Counted from the stretch's first letter, positions 45,913 to 53,653 are shown. The stretch: DNA of 64,000 nucleotides from Thalassotalea mangrovi (GCF_005116735.1 NZ_SWDB01000027.1:56013-120012), one strand, 5' to 3'. Made by a program: numbers and translations. Notes: a model not told the origin generated them from the sequence alone.

Positions 45913-45957
45913 GCCCTTAGTCACCCTTAGTCACCCTTAGTCACCCTTAGTCACCCA
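45913..45957. repeat. Tandem 10-bp repeat CCCTTAGTCA
   Basis: Four perfect copies in a row, ending in TCACCC just after them. The word TTAGTCACC also makes up the degenerate tandem blocks inside the composite repeat regions near 25.4 and 29.9-30.2 kb. Confidence 0.85.
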
Positions 45958-45969
45958 GTGACTCTCGCG

Positions 45970-46320
45970 TCACTTAGACCCGCCCCGCAATGGGTTGACC
46001 CGGCCACCGGTCACCTTATCTGCGCGTCCTTCCTGTTTCGCTTTTTCGGCTCGACGCTTACGGACCTCTTTCGGATCAGCTATCAGTGGACGGTAGATTT
46101 CAATGCGATCGCCATCTTCAATCATATCTTTTAGTTTTGCTGCCTTATTCCAGACCCCAACTTTATTGACATTAAGATCAATTTCTGGAAATTGCTGTAA
46201 GATCCCCGAGGCCTGGATTGCCTGTTCTATCGTTGAGTTTTCATCAACATGCAAGGATAACAGAGTTTGCTTTTCTGGAAGTGCATAAACCACTTCAATT
46301 AAAAACTGTTCAACGCTCAT
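45970..46320 (-). CDS. rnfH: RnfH family protein (RatB)
   Basis: A 116-aa ubiquitin-fold protein of the RnfH/UPF0125 family. Family segments are EVVYALPEKQTLLSLHVDENSTIEQAIQASGI and VGVWNKAAKLKDMIEDGDRIEIYRPLIADPKEVRKRRAEKA; the basic C-terminal tail is longer and ends GGRVNPLRGGSK. Role uncertain in bacteria. Four bases after ratA and divergent from smpB, the standard arrangement in Gammaproteobacteria. Confidence 0.93.
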   Translation of the reverse strand: MSVEQFLIEVVYALPEKQTLLSLHVDENSTIEQAIQASGILQQFPEIDLNVNKVGVWNKAAKLKDMIEDGDRIEIYRPLIADPKEVRKRRAEKAKQEGRADKVTGGRVNPLRGGSK

Positions 46321-46324
46321 GTTG

Positions 46325-46753
46325 TTAATACACCTCTTTCGCTCGCTGAGTAAACGCCGCTACCATGTTATTGGTCAAGGTATTGAATACTTTACCGATT
46401 GCCAATTCAATTAGCTTACTGGAAAATTCATATTCCAGTTGTAAGGTTACTTTGCAGGCGGTATCACTAAGTGGGGTGATTATCCAATCACCACTAAGCT
46501 GTTTAAACGGTCCATCTAACAGGTTCATACTGACCCGTTGGTTTTCGGTTAATTCATTTTTTGTGGTAAACCACTTCTCTACGCCCGCTTTTGATACCAA
46601 CAAAGACGCGGTCATTGAATTATCATCCTGACTAATGACTTTCGCATCCCGGCAACCCGGCAAAAACTGCGGATATGAAGGGATATCATTGATCAGTTTA
46701 AACATATCTGCGGCGCTATGCATCACCAGCGCACTTCGATTAATTGCAGGCAT
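46325..46753 (-). CDS. ratA: RatA, START/Coq10-domain protein
   Basis: A 142-aa polyketide cyclase/START-like protein related to mitochondrial Coq10: MPAINRSALVMHSAADMFKL, DIPSYPQFLPGCRDAKV, and C-terminal FNTLTNNMVAAFTQRAKEVY. RatA in E. coli was described as a toxin blocking 70S association, and homologues bind ubiquinone; which applies here is unknown. Confidence 0.94.
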   Translation of the reverse strand: MPAINRSALVMHSAADMFKLINDIPSYPQFLPGCRDAKVISQDDNSMTASLLVSKAGVEKWFTTKNELTENQRVSMNLLDGPFKQLSGDWIITPLSDTACKVTLQLEYEFSSKLIELAIGKVFNTLTNNMVAAFTQRAKEVY

Positions 46754-46916
46754 TCAACCCCCTAAAAAAATATTGCGCTATGATAGCAAAGCCATACTGA
46801 AACCTCATTAAAAATCAACTGTCTCGGGATACCTGCAGCGGTGTAAATCAATTAACGATGAAAAAGCTGGATTTTGAGTACCATTCGGGGATTCTTTACG
46901 TATAATATCCGCCGTT

Positions 46917-47399
46917 ATGGCAAAGAAAAAATCGAAACAATCCAATAGTAATACTATCGCCTTAAATAAGAAGGCGAGGCACAATTACACCCTGACCGAC
47001 AAGTTTGAAGCGGGTATCAGCCTGCAGGGGTGGGAAATCAAAAGTATTCGCAGCGGTAAAGTCAATATTTCCGACTGCTACGTGATGATGAAAGACGGGG
47101 AAGCATTTCTGGTAGGTGCCGAAATCCTGCCGTTAAATGCAGCCTCCACCCATGTGGTATGTGATCCAACCCGTAGCCGCAGGTTATTGTTAAACCGGCG
47201 AGAGCTTGATCGCCTGACCGGTAGTGTTGAACGAGATGGTTACTCGTTAATTGCGACCGCAATGTACTGGAAAAAATGTTGGGTAAAGCTGGAGTTTTAT
47301 CTCGGTAAAGGTAAGAAAACTCACGATAAGCGCGCCGACATCAAAGAGCGGGAATGGAAAGTCGACCAGGGCCGTATTATGAAAAAGAAACTGCAGTAA
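46917..47399 (+). CDS. smpB: SsrA-binding protein SmpB
   Basis: SmpB binds tmRNA and enables trans-translation on stalled ribosomes. The 160-aa protein has [56 protein letters not shown] and the basic tail [17 protein letters not shown] needed for function. Its partner RNA is encoded 0.9 kb downstream. Confidence 0.97.
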   Translation: MAKKKSKQSNSNTIALNKKARHNYTLTDKFEAGISLQGWEIKSIRSGKVNISDCYVMMKDGEAFLVGAEILPLNAASTHVVCDPTRSRRLLLNRRELDRLTGSVERDGYSLIATAMYWKKCWVKLEFYLGKGKKTHDKRADIKEREWKVDQGRIMKKKLQ

Positions 47400-47418
47400 T
47401 AAGCGTTTACTTAATACC

Positions 47419-47452
47419 AAAAAAGCTCCGAGCCAAGTGCCGGAGCTTTTTA
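47419..47452 (+). terminator. Terminator of smpB
   Basis: AAAAGCTCCG / CGGAGCTTTT with a 10-nt loop and a following T-rich run, 21 bp after the smpB stop. Confidence 0.88.
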
Positions 47453-47468
47453 TTTTTATCGACTAGTT

Positions 47469-47632
47469 ATACCAATCACATTAAGTTTGTGCACAACTCA
47501 GAGTTAGGGCAGAGGTTCAGTTACAACATAGATTTCATTGATATAGTCATTCTATATTAATGAAATATAGGGCCGTAAATGGGCCTCTGATAAACTCCCT
47601 ACGGGTGAGTTTTAATTTAATGTGATTGGTAT
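47469..47632. mobile_element. MITE-like element, copy 1 (short form)
   Basis: A 164-bp non-coding element bounded by the 16-bp perfect inverted repeat ATACCAATCACATTAA. The inside is an imperfect fold-back, with TTTCATTGATATAG/CTATATTAATGAAA and GCAGAGG/CCTCTG arms. Same sequence and orientation as copies at 56984 and 63684. Its right end abuts and helps to form the stop codon of the DUF4442 gene. Confidence 0.9.
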
Positions 47633-48105
47633 TATTTCTTGTTCGGTTTCAGGCTTACCCACAACTTGATGTGTCCTTTAACGACTACCACATCGTTCTT
47701 GTCATAGGCAGTTACCGGCATTAAAAAATCCCCTTCCTGCCAAATCATATCACGGCAATCGGCTACGCAGCGGATATCACTACCGGCTTTCGCCGTATAG
47801 TCGAGCGTCATCCCTTTTGGGATCCAACGGAGGTGCTCAGGAATGGTCGCCTCAGCGCAAGCACCCATCGCCATTTCCAGACCATTACAGATGGCAATCA
47901 CATGCACAGTGCCAATATGATTTTGAACCGCTTTCTTTTTCTTAATCAGGACTTCACATTTGCCCGGCTCCAGATCCAACACCAGTGGCTTTATCGTTTT
48001 AAAGTAAGGGGCCCACTGGGCAAAGAACCAGGAAAATAATCGTTTACCAAATGAGAACTTAGACCATTTGTTATAAACGTCGAGAACTTTAGGAGGTTGT
48101 GCCAT
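47632..48105 (-). CDS. DUF4442 hotdog-fold protein, probable thioesterase-like
   Basis: A 157-aa single-domain hotdog protein of the DUF4442 (YiiD C-terminal-like) group. Typical segments are FGKRLFSWFFAQWAPYFKTIKPLVLDLEPGKCEVLI, QNHIGTVHVIAICNGLEMAMGA, which resembles the HxxG helix of thioesterases, and PKGMTLDYTAKA. A fatty-acyl or similar thioester substrate is possible but not shown. The last codon and stop sit at the edge of MITE copy 1. Confidence 0.85.
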   Translation of the reverse strand: MAQPPKVLDVYNKWSKFSFGKRLFSWFFAQWAPYFKTIKPLVLDLEPGKCEVLIKKKKAVQNHIGTVHVIAICNGLEMAMGACAEATIPEHLRWIPKGMTLDYTAKAGSDIRCVADCRDMIWQEGDFLMPVTAYDKNDVVVVKGHIKLWVSLKPNKK

Positions 48106-48260
48106 AAAACGCCTTCGTTAAATCATTGTAATGCTGAGAATATTAGCCATCTTCTGGTATGACCACAAGCGTCAATCATACGCCGATTTTTAGCCTGGAT
48201 ACAACAGTGAAAATCAATTTGTGCAATGTTTAAGCGAAAGTTGTTGAATTATTTTCCTCG

Positions 48261-48289
48261 TTGTTTGTCGAACAAATACAAGCTACAAT
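48261..48289 (+). promoter_or_regulatory. Promoter of ssrA
   Basis: -35 TTGTTT, 17-bp spacer, -10 TACAAT (48284-48289). Transcription would begin near 48296, giving a 5' leader of about 27 nt removed on maturation. Confidence 0.6.
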
Positions 48290-48323
48290 AGCTTTCTGGT
48301 TAATCATAAAACCAGACCACTTT

Positions 48324-48676
48324 GGGGCGGATTTAGGATTCGACAAGATTCACGAAACCCAAGGTGCATGCCCAGGGGCGGTTGGCCTGGTAAAAAGCCG
48401 CAAAACTATAGTTGCAAACGACGAAACGTTCGCACTAGCAGCTTAATGCTAGCCATCCCCGTAAAGCTTCACCTATAGGCTTGCGGTGTCGATGGTCATA
48501 TCAATATGGGTTAGCGAGGGAACTGTGTCTGACGGTGAACCGCGAAACAGTATCAGACTCACCAGAACGTAGCCTGTCGCTCGGCGACTGACTGGTTAAA
48601 TAAAAGAGTGACTAAGCATGTAGGACCGAGGATGTAGGTTTTTTGGACGGGGGTTCAACTCCCCCCCGCTCCACCA
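48324..48676 (+). ncRNA. ssrA: Transfer-messenger RNA
   Basis: The 353-nt RNA rescues stalled ribosomes and tags proteins for degradation. The 5' end GGGGCGGATTTAGGATTCGAC and the 3' end with GGACGGGGGTTCAACTCCCC then CCACCA form the tRNA-like domain. The tag frame starts at GCAAACGACG (48412) and reads ANDETFALAA followed by TAA TGC TAG. Pseudoknot regions follow. Its 3' end is the left core repeat of an inserted island. Confidence 0.97.
48652..48676 (+). repeat. Left 25-bp core direct repeat (attL-like) at the tmRNA 3' end
   Basis: The last 25 bases of ssrA, from GGTTCAACTC to GCTCCACCA, recur exactly at 51259-51283. A tmRNA 3' end is a classic tyrosine-integrase target. Confidence 0.85.
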
Positions 48677-48712
48677 ATTAAATCGAAAAAAAACCAATAA
48701 AAACAATATATT

Positions 48713-48742
48713 AAAGCCAAAACCAGCAGGTTTTGGCTTTTT
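48713..48742 (+). terminator. Terminator following ssrA, inside the island
   Basis: AAAGCCAAAACC / GGTTTTGGCTTT with a 4-nt loop and T run, 36 bp past the mature tmRNA end. As it lies to the right of the core repeat, it came with the island or replaces the original terminator. Confidence 0.85.
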
Positions 48743-48813
48743 GTTTCATGTTAGAAAAAAACCATAAAAAACAACAGCTTAAGGTTTTTCGCTAGCTATA
48801 AAGTCCATCAAAA

Positions 48814-48887
48814 TGGTACAGAAAAGGGTACAGTGTCGGTACACTAACCCGAGGTATAGTTCCATATTTCTGTACCAATCCTGTACC
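48814..48887. repeat. GGTACAG arm-like repeats, left side of the island
   Basis: TGGTACAG at 48814, GGGTACAG at 48826 and GGTACAC at 48838 in one direction, then CTGTACC at 48870 and 48881 in the other. Two more AGGTACAG copies lie at 51191 and 51202, near the right end. The layout looks like arm-type binding sites of a tyrosine integrase. Confidence 0.6.
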
Positions 48888-49233
48888 ATTTTTCATTTAA
48901 AAATTAATGATAAGAAACCTGAGTGTCGGCCATTTAAAACAATTAAACGGTTGATTAACTGCCACTATGAAATGTTGAGTCATTCAATAACTCTAACTTG
49001 TTTCTATGATATTGTTTTCGACTCTTTAAATACCATCTCTTATATTTCGATTTCTATTTCCCTGCTCAAACAAAGGCTTGTGAATAAGCGAAAAAACGCT
49101 TAACCTCCTGAACCTAATCAAATTTTTCACAGGGAAAGCTGAAAAGGCTAATGGTCTAAAAGTCTCAGGTGTTCCCGCGATCCAAACTGTTGAATTTAAC
49201 AGATTGACCATGCTATTTCGAAAGAGGGAAAAG
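48888..49233. other. Island stretch before the ATPase gene
   Basis: No gene called. The plus frame leading into the ATPase gene stays open back to about 49083 but has no convincing start before 49204, so the sequence may be a leader or the tail of a lost gene. Confidence 0.35.
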
Positions 49234-50262
49234 ATGTCGAAAATAATAGCTTTATACAACAACAAAGGTGGGGTTTCGAAGACAACCACCAACTTCAACC
49301 TCGGTGCCTACTTATCATCTATCGGTAAAAAGGTACTTATCGTCGATTGTGATCCTCAATGCAATATTACCGAATTATTTTTTGCTTCCAGAGATGACCT
49401 AGATGACCCTGAAGCATCACTACCAGGTACTTCAATTTACGAAGCTCTGCTACCAAGATTTAAAGGTCAACAGGGAGCTATAGATCAAAATACTATTGAA
49501 TTAACAGAACACAATGTTTACCCATCAATGTACCTTTTTCGAGGCGATCTGGAGTTTTCAAGAGCAGAAACATATTTAGGAACTGCTTGGAACCAAGCGG
49601 TTACAGAAAATATTCATGAAAAAAACACCTATATCGTCCTAAATAATCTACTGCGCTCCTTAATGATAGAGAGAGAGTTTGATTATATATTATGCGATGT
49701 AGGTCCAAGTACTGGTGCGATAACTAAATCAGTTATTGTATGCTGCGATGAAATTGTTATTCCTTTAGTGCCAGATAGGTTTTGCTATCAAGCTGTTAGA
49801 TTATTGGGCAATGTTATAAGTGAATGGATTGACCGCCATCAGATTATATCTCAATCTCTGGAGCCATATGGAATAGAACCGTTTCCCGGCCAACCTAAAC
49901 TTGCCGGAACAATTCTACAAAATTTCAAAGTCCATGCCGGAGCAAAAGCCAAAGCATCATACATCAAGTGGCAAGATAAAATTTCAGAAGAAATTGAAAG
50001 TTCACTTTGTAAAGATGGCAAATTTTCGGCCAAAGAAGGGTTTGATTTGAAAAAACCTTATGTAGCTTCAATAAAAGATGTGGCAGTTTTGGCCCCAGTT
50101 GCACAATTGTTTGGTAGAGCAATTTTTGATATTGAACAAGAGCACACAAAAGAAGCTTCTAGCAACGGACAAATGTATTACGGTTCGGTATGGCAACCTT
50201 GGAAAGATCGTATGGAAGAATATAAAGCTGAAATTCAGAAAATCGCTGAGGCTTTTGAATGA
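49234..50262 (+). CDS. ParA/Soj-type ATPase of the ssrA island
   Basis: A 342-aa deviant-Walker ATPase. The N-terminus MSKIIALYNNKGGVSKTTTN has the signature KGGVSKTT, with the second lysine of the ParA/MinD class; A' motif is KKVLIVDCDPQCN and the B motif is FDYILCDVGPSTGAI. ParA ATPases position plasmids, chromosomes or protein complexes on the nucleoid or membrane. Start at 49234 has SD GAGGG; an in-frame ATG at 49204 adds ten residues without SD. There is no parB or centromere array next to it. Instead its stop overlaps the start of a cyclase-like gene by four bases (ATGA), so the two are translationally coupled. Confidence 0.87.
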   Translation: MSKIIALYNNKGGVSKTTTNFNLGAYLSSIGKKVLIVDCDPQCNITELFFASRDDLDDPEASLPGTSIYEALLPRFKGQQGAIDQNTIELTEHNVYPSMYLFRGDLEFSRAETYLGTAWNQAVTENIHEKNTYIVLNNLLRSLMIEREFDYILCDVGPSTGAITKSVIVCCDEIVIPLVPDRFCYQAVRLLGNVISEWIDRHQIISQSLEPYGIEPFPGQPKLAGTILQNFKVHAGAKAKASYIKWQDKISEEIESSLCKDGKFSAKEGFDLKKPYVASIKDVAVLAPVAQLFGRAIFDIEQEHTKEASSNGQMYYGSVWQPWKDRMEEYKAEIQKIAEAFE

Positions 50263-50933
50263 GCTCAGAATACGTATACACAGCGTTAATTGATGTGCTT
50301 TCTTATCGTCATCGCTTAGAAAGAGACATTCAAAACGGTCAAGAAAAATTTAAAGAAGATCTTGAGCAATCACTCAAGGTTTTTAATTCGGTAAATACAG
50401 CAATATTCAGCGTTCAAGCGATATCAGACACTATTATCATAACCTGCAATACTCATGATAAATTTATTGACTTTTTAAATATCATTAGAAGTGTTTTTAT
50501 ATCATTTCTTGAAAGAGGGTTATTTATAAGAGGCGGTATTGCATACTCTAAACATTTCCAGAGTGGCAGAATTACATACAGCCACGCTGTAGCAAAAGCG
50601 TATGAGTTGGAAAGTAGAGAATCTGTTTATCCAAGGATCGTTTTCGATAAAAACATAATAGAAATGTATCAAAGTAGCCAATCTTTACCCAATATTTTCG
50701 ATAACGAACTGATCCTCCATCATAACGGCGTATATTATTTGAATATTATCGAAGACGATAATTGGGACTTAATCTTCAAATATGCGTCATTAATATATGA
50801 AAATGATCGAAAGGATATTGTGGGGAATGAGCTAGCATTTTTGAAGCATGTATGGTTTGAGAAGCATTTATTTGAATCCAAGCACGCGAAAACCTTGAGC
50901 AAAAAATACATACCACTACCTGAAGAAGTATAA
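50259..50933 (+). CDS. Class III nucleotidyl-cyclase-like protein
   Basis: A 224-aa protein, probably soluble. Its pattern matches a divergent class III cyclase fold: strand with metal-type Asp YTALIDVLSY (D12), a second acidic turn SVQAISDTIIIT (D57), then LFIRGGIAYSKHFQSGRITY and HAVAKAYELESRESVYPRIVFD, which mirror the lrvGi-hxG, G-xvnxAxrLe and xI-vs blocks. Both positions that bind metal in true cyclases look acidic, so activity is possible but unproven. No transmembrane or HAMP part. Coupled to the ParA gene. Family name not known to me; cyclic-nucleotide signalling would be inference. Confidence 0.6.
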   Translation: MSSEYVYTALIDVLSYRHRLERDIQNGQEKFKEDLEQSLKVFNSVNTAIFSVQAISDTIIITCNTHDKFIDFLNIIRSVFISFLERGLFIRGGIAYSKHFQSGRITYSHAVAKAYELESRESVYPRIVFDKNIIEMYQSSQSLPNIFDNELILHHNGVYYLNIIEDDNWDLIFKYASLIYENDRKDIVGNELAFLKHVWFEKHLFESKHAKTLSKKYIPLPEEV

Positions 50934-51128
50934 TTGACTGAATTAATTAGCCAATTTTCTCCATAGCTTATTTTAAAGCAATTAAATTAATGATGTTCTT
51001 TTAGGATAGATATTACAGAACCTAATAATAACTTCCTAAAATTAAGGCGTTCAATTTAAACTTTGAAGAGGGGCGCGAGCCCTCCCTGACAAAAATCGGA
51101 TGAGAATACAGCTCCTCCGAAACAGCTA

Positions 51129-51165
51129 TTTGGACGGGGGTTTCGTACCCCCCAGACACCAATTA
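51129..51165 (+). repeat. Degenerate tmRNA-3'-end-like core
   Basis: TTTGGACGGGGGTTTCGTAC then CCCCCAGACACC and AATTA resembles the end of ssrA plus its flank (TTTGGACGGGGGTTCAACTC ... CCACCAATTA) with several changes. It may be the end of an earlier insertion, so the right 118 bp would be a second relic. Confidence 0.6.
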
Positions 51166-51190
51166 GAGCTAGATTAAAGGCTGAAAATTC

Positions 51191-51209
51191 AGGTACAGTT
51201 CAGGTACAG
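51191..51209 (+). repeat. GGTACAG arm-like repeats, right side of the island
   Basis: Two copies of AGGTACAG eleven bases apart, in the same direction as the left group. Confidence 0.6.
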
Positions 51210-51258
51210 CAAAAGCCACACCCCTTATTTTTAAAGGGCTTCAGAGCATTATCTAGGA

Positions 51259-51283
51259 GGTTCAACTCCCCCCCGCTCCACCA
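51259..51283 (+). repeat. Right 25-bp core direct repeat (attR-like)
   Basis: Exact copy of the last 25 bases of ssrA including the CCACCA end. Confidence 0.85.
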
Positions 51284-51294
51284 CCTTAAAAATT

Positions 51295-51333
51295 AAAGAC
51301 GCTTGCTCTATATAAGGGTACGCGTCTTTTTTA
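51295..51333. terminator. Terminator right of the island, probably the original ssrA terminator
   Basis: AAAGACGC / GCGTCTTT stem around an 18-21-nt loop with a T run, 12 bp past the right core. It may now also end the convergent fumC transcript. Confidence 0.6.
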
Positions 51334-51377
51334 TTTCCGAAAATTAATTTCATGATTAACCAGCAATTAAGGCTTGT

Positions 51378-52748
51378 CTAATCGCCTAAACGATTCAGTT
51401 TCTCGGCTATCAATTGTTCAAACTCTGCTTCAGAATATAATCCAAGTACCTTTGCCGCCACTGCCAAGGACGTATTGTCCTGTTGTGCTTTTCGCACGAT
51501 TTGGGTCGCTGTGTCATAACCGAGCTGCTCGGCAAGTAAGGTAATTACCGATAAGTTTTGTTGCATGTTACGCTGCATTTGCTTGGTATTGACGCTCAAC
51601 CCCGCCACCGCGTTTTCGGCAAACGAGGACATTGCATCGGTGAGTAGTGTGATACTTTCCATAACATTGTGAATGATCACCGGTCGACAGGCGTTAAGTT
51701 GTAGCTGGCCATTCGCAGCAGCCAGTGAAACGGTCAGTTCATTACCGAAAACCTGGAAGCAAACCATGCTGAGCGCCTCACACTGGGTCGGGTTTACTTT
51801 ACCGGGCATGATTGAACTGCCTGGCTCATTGGCTGGCAGTTGCCACTCATTTAAGCCACAACGCGGACCGCTGCCAAGCAAGCGAAAATCATTGGCCATT
51901 TTCAGTAAAACCGACGCCAGTTGCTTCAATGCGCCACTATAGCGAATCATCGCATCTTCACCACTGACCGCAGCATAAAGGTTATCATCCTGCTGCAACG
52001 GCAATTGCAACCGTTCAGCCAGTTTGTGACTGACCATCTCGCCAAATCGCTGTGGTGCATTCGCCCCAGAGCCCACCGCGGTGCCACCGATCGCCAATCG
52101 ATGGACATATTGCAAACTGCTATGGACTGCATTTTTTGCCGCTTCAAGCTGGCTGTCAAACGCCGCTAACAGCGCTCCGGAACCGATAGGAATCGCATCC
52201 ATCAGGTGGGTTCGCGCCACCGTGTATTGATGGCTGAACTGCCCCCGTTTTAATTGCAATTGCTGTTGCAGTGTAGCGATTGCCGGTAGTAACTTTTGTT
52301 CACTCCATTGCGCCACCACAATGCGCATCGCCGTTGGAAAAACATCGTTGGATGACTGTGACAGATTGATATGATCGTTAGGATGTAAATCTTGCTTATC
52401 ACCATTGCGGTTTTCCGCCCCGGCTTGATGAATAATCTGATTGGCGACGCTGGCAAGCACTTCATTAACGTTCATATTGGTCTGCGTACCCGAGCCCGTT
52501 TGCCAGACTCGTAACGGGAATTGCTCGTTATATTGTCCGCTCAAAACCTGATCACAAGCCTGGATTATCGCCTGGCTTTGTGTAGTTGATAACCGTTTTA
52601 ATTCGCCATTAACCTGTGCGCAGGCACGTTTGATTGCAACTAATGCATAGATAAAATCGGCTGAAAATTTATGAGTGCCAATTGCAAAATACTGCAACGA
52701 CAATCGGGTTTGTTTTCCCCATAGAATCTTAGATGGTAATTCGTCCAT
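51378..52748 (-). CDS. fumC: Class II fumarate hydratase
   Basis: Iron-independent fumarase interconverting fumarate and malate. The 456-aa protein has WGKQTRLSLQYFAIG at the start, VWQTGSGTQTNMNVNEV, the substrate segment HPNDHINLSQSSNDVFPTAM, and the superfamily signature GSSIMPGKVNPTQCE. Length is usual. Members of this superfamily also include aspartase; the TGSGTQTNMN and NDHIN blocks favour fumarase. Located just right of the ssrA island on the minus strand. Confidence 0.92.
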   Translation of the reverse strand: MDELPSKILWGKQTRLSLQYFAIGTHKFSADFIYALVAIKRACAQVNGELKRLSTTQSQAIIQACDQVLSGQYNEQFPLRVWQTGSGTQTNMNVNEVLASVANQIIHQAGAENRNGDKQDLHPNDHINLSQSSNDVFPTAMRIVVAQWSEQKLLPAIATLQQQLQLKRGQFSHQYTVARTHLMDAIPIGSGALLAAFDSQLEAAKNAVHSSLQYVHRLAIGGTAVGSGANAPQRFGEMVSHKLAERLQLPLQQDDNLYAAVSGEDAMIRYSGALKQLASVLLKMANDFRLLGSGPRCGLNEWQLPANEPGSSIMPGKVNPTQCEALSMVCFQVFGNELTVSLAAANGQLQLNACRPVIIHNVMESITLLTDAMSSFAENAVAGLSVNTKQMQRNMQQNLSVITLLAEQLGYDTATQIVRKAQQDNTSLAVAAKVLGLYSEAEFEQLIAEKLNRLGD

Positions 52749-52897
52749 GGATCGCTTCGACCTTTAATGATGCTTAATGCATTCATTATAGCCATCGCGG
52801 TGTAAGTAAAGAGAGGCGCTGGATGCGAACTAACAACAGTGACACTGTGGTGAACACAGCTATTATGAATAGCGAGCGTTTACAATTCGGGCCAAAT

Positions 52898-53653
52898 TTA
52901 TCGGCAACAAACCCGACATTGTTCGGATTTATTAACCCGAAACTCATTGAAGCTCATTTGCCAGGCATCAAACAGGGTCAGCTTACCGAGGTGCTCGGTT
53001 TTGCCGAGCAGAAGCCGTATTGCTTCGGTGGCCTGCAGGCTGCCCATCACCCCAAGAACGGGACCTAGCACGCCAGCGGTCTGGCAATTTTGTGGCAAAT
53101 TAACCGGTTCAGGATACAAACAGGCATAACAAGGAGAGTCAGCAGAGGATAAGTCGAAACTTAACAGGTGGCCCTGTCCGTTAATCGCAGCAGCAGACAC
53201 CAGTTGCAAACCGTACTGAACACAAATCCGGTTGATATAGTAACGAGCATCACTATTGTCGGTGCAATCAAGTATCATCGGCTTCGACGCCAGTAATGGC
53301 ACTAGATTAACGTTAAGCACTGACTGGTCAATGGCATCGATGACAATATCCGGGTTAGCAGCCAATAGCTGATTTGCGGCGATTTGCGCTTTATTTTTTC
53401 CTAAATGATTCACTTTAAAGAGGATCTGACGATGTAAGTTGCTGCGCTCGATGCTATCGTGATCAATTAAGCTCAAATGGCCAATGCCGGATGCCGCAAG
53501 GTATTGAGCTGCCGCACAACCTAACCCACCGACACCGACGATAATAATATGACTATTTTTCAGAATCAGTTGTCCTTGTTCACCGACCTGATCCAGCATA
53601 ATGTGGCGAGAATAACGCACCAACTCTTTGTCTGTTAATTTGTCCTTAGTCAA
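52898..53653 (-). CDS. MoeB/ThiF/HesA family adenylyltransferase
   Basis: E1-like enzyme that adenylates the C-terminus of a ubiquitin-like sulfur carrier (MoaD or ThiS). The 251-aa protein has LVRYSRHIMLDQVGEQGQ at its start, the nucleotide-binding IIIVGVGGLGCAAAQYLAA, the conserved LIDHDSIERSNLHRQ, and zinc-binding cysteine pairs CYAC and CRVC. MoeB and ThiF cannot be separated on sequence alone; no thiS, moaD or moeA lies next to it. Not in an evident operon. Confidence 0.9.
   Translation of the reverse strand: MTKDKLTDKELVRYSRHIMLDQVGEQGQLILKNSHIIIVGVGGLGCAAAQYLAASGIGHLSLIDHDSIERSNLHRQILFKVNHLGKNKAQIAANQLLAANPDIVIDAIDQSVLNVNLVPLLASKPMILDCTDNSDARYYINRICVQYGLQLVSAAAINGQGHLLSFDLSSADSPCYACLYPEPVNLPQNCQTAGVLGPVLGVMGSLQATEAIRLLLGKTEHLGKLTLFDAWQMSFNEFRVNKSEQCRVCCR

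Larger units (their letters stand above)
48677..51283. mobile_element. Small genomic island integrated at ssrA
   Basis: About 2.6 kb between two exact 25-bp copies of the tmRNA 3' end. It contains GGTACAG/CTGTACC arm-like repeats near both ends, a terminator close to the left core, two coupled genes (a ParA-type ATPase and a cyclase-like protein), and a degenerate second core at 51129-51165. No integrase, transposase or relaxase is visible, so it is either a decayed remnant or an element moved in trans. Confidence 0.8.
50934..51377. other. Right end of the island and downstream of fumC
   Basis: No gene. A hairpin GAGGGGC/GCCCTC at about 51067-51083, the degenerate core 51129-51165, two AGGTACAG repeats (51191, 51202), the right core 51259-51283, and a terminator. 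Confidence 0.6.

Noticed and set aside
46325-46753. ratA-rnfH as a mobile toxin-antitoxin module
   Set aside because: Despite the Rat names, the pair is a conserved chromosomal neighbour of smpB in most Gammaproteobacteria, not an accessory module.
49026-49298. Minus-strand frame at the left of the island
   Set aside because: Antisense to the start of the ATPase gene with no SD or family likeness.
49234-50262. ParA gene as part of a plasmid partition locus
   Set aside because: No parB, replication gene or iterated centromere sites nearby; the partner gene is cyclase-like.
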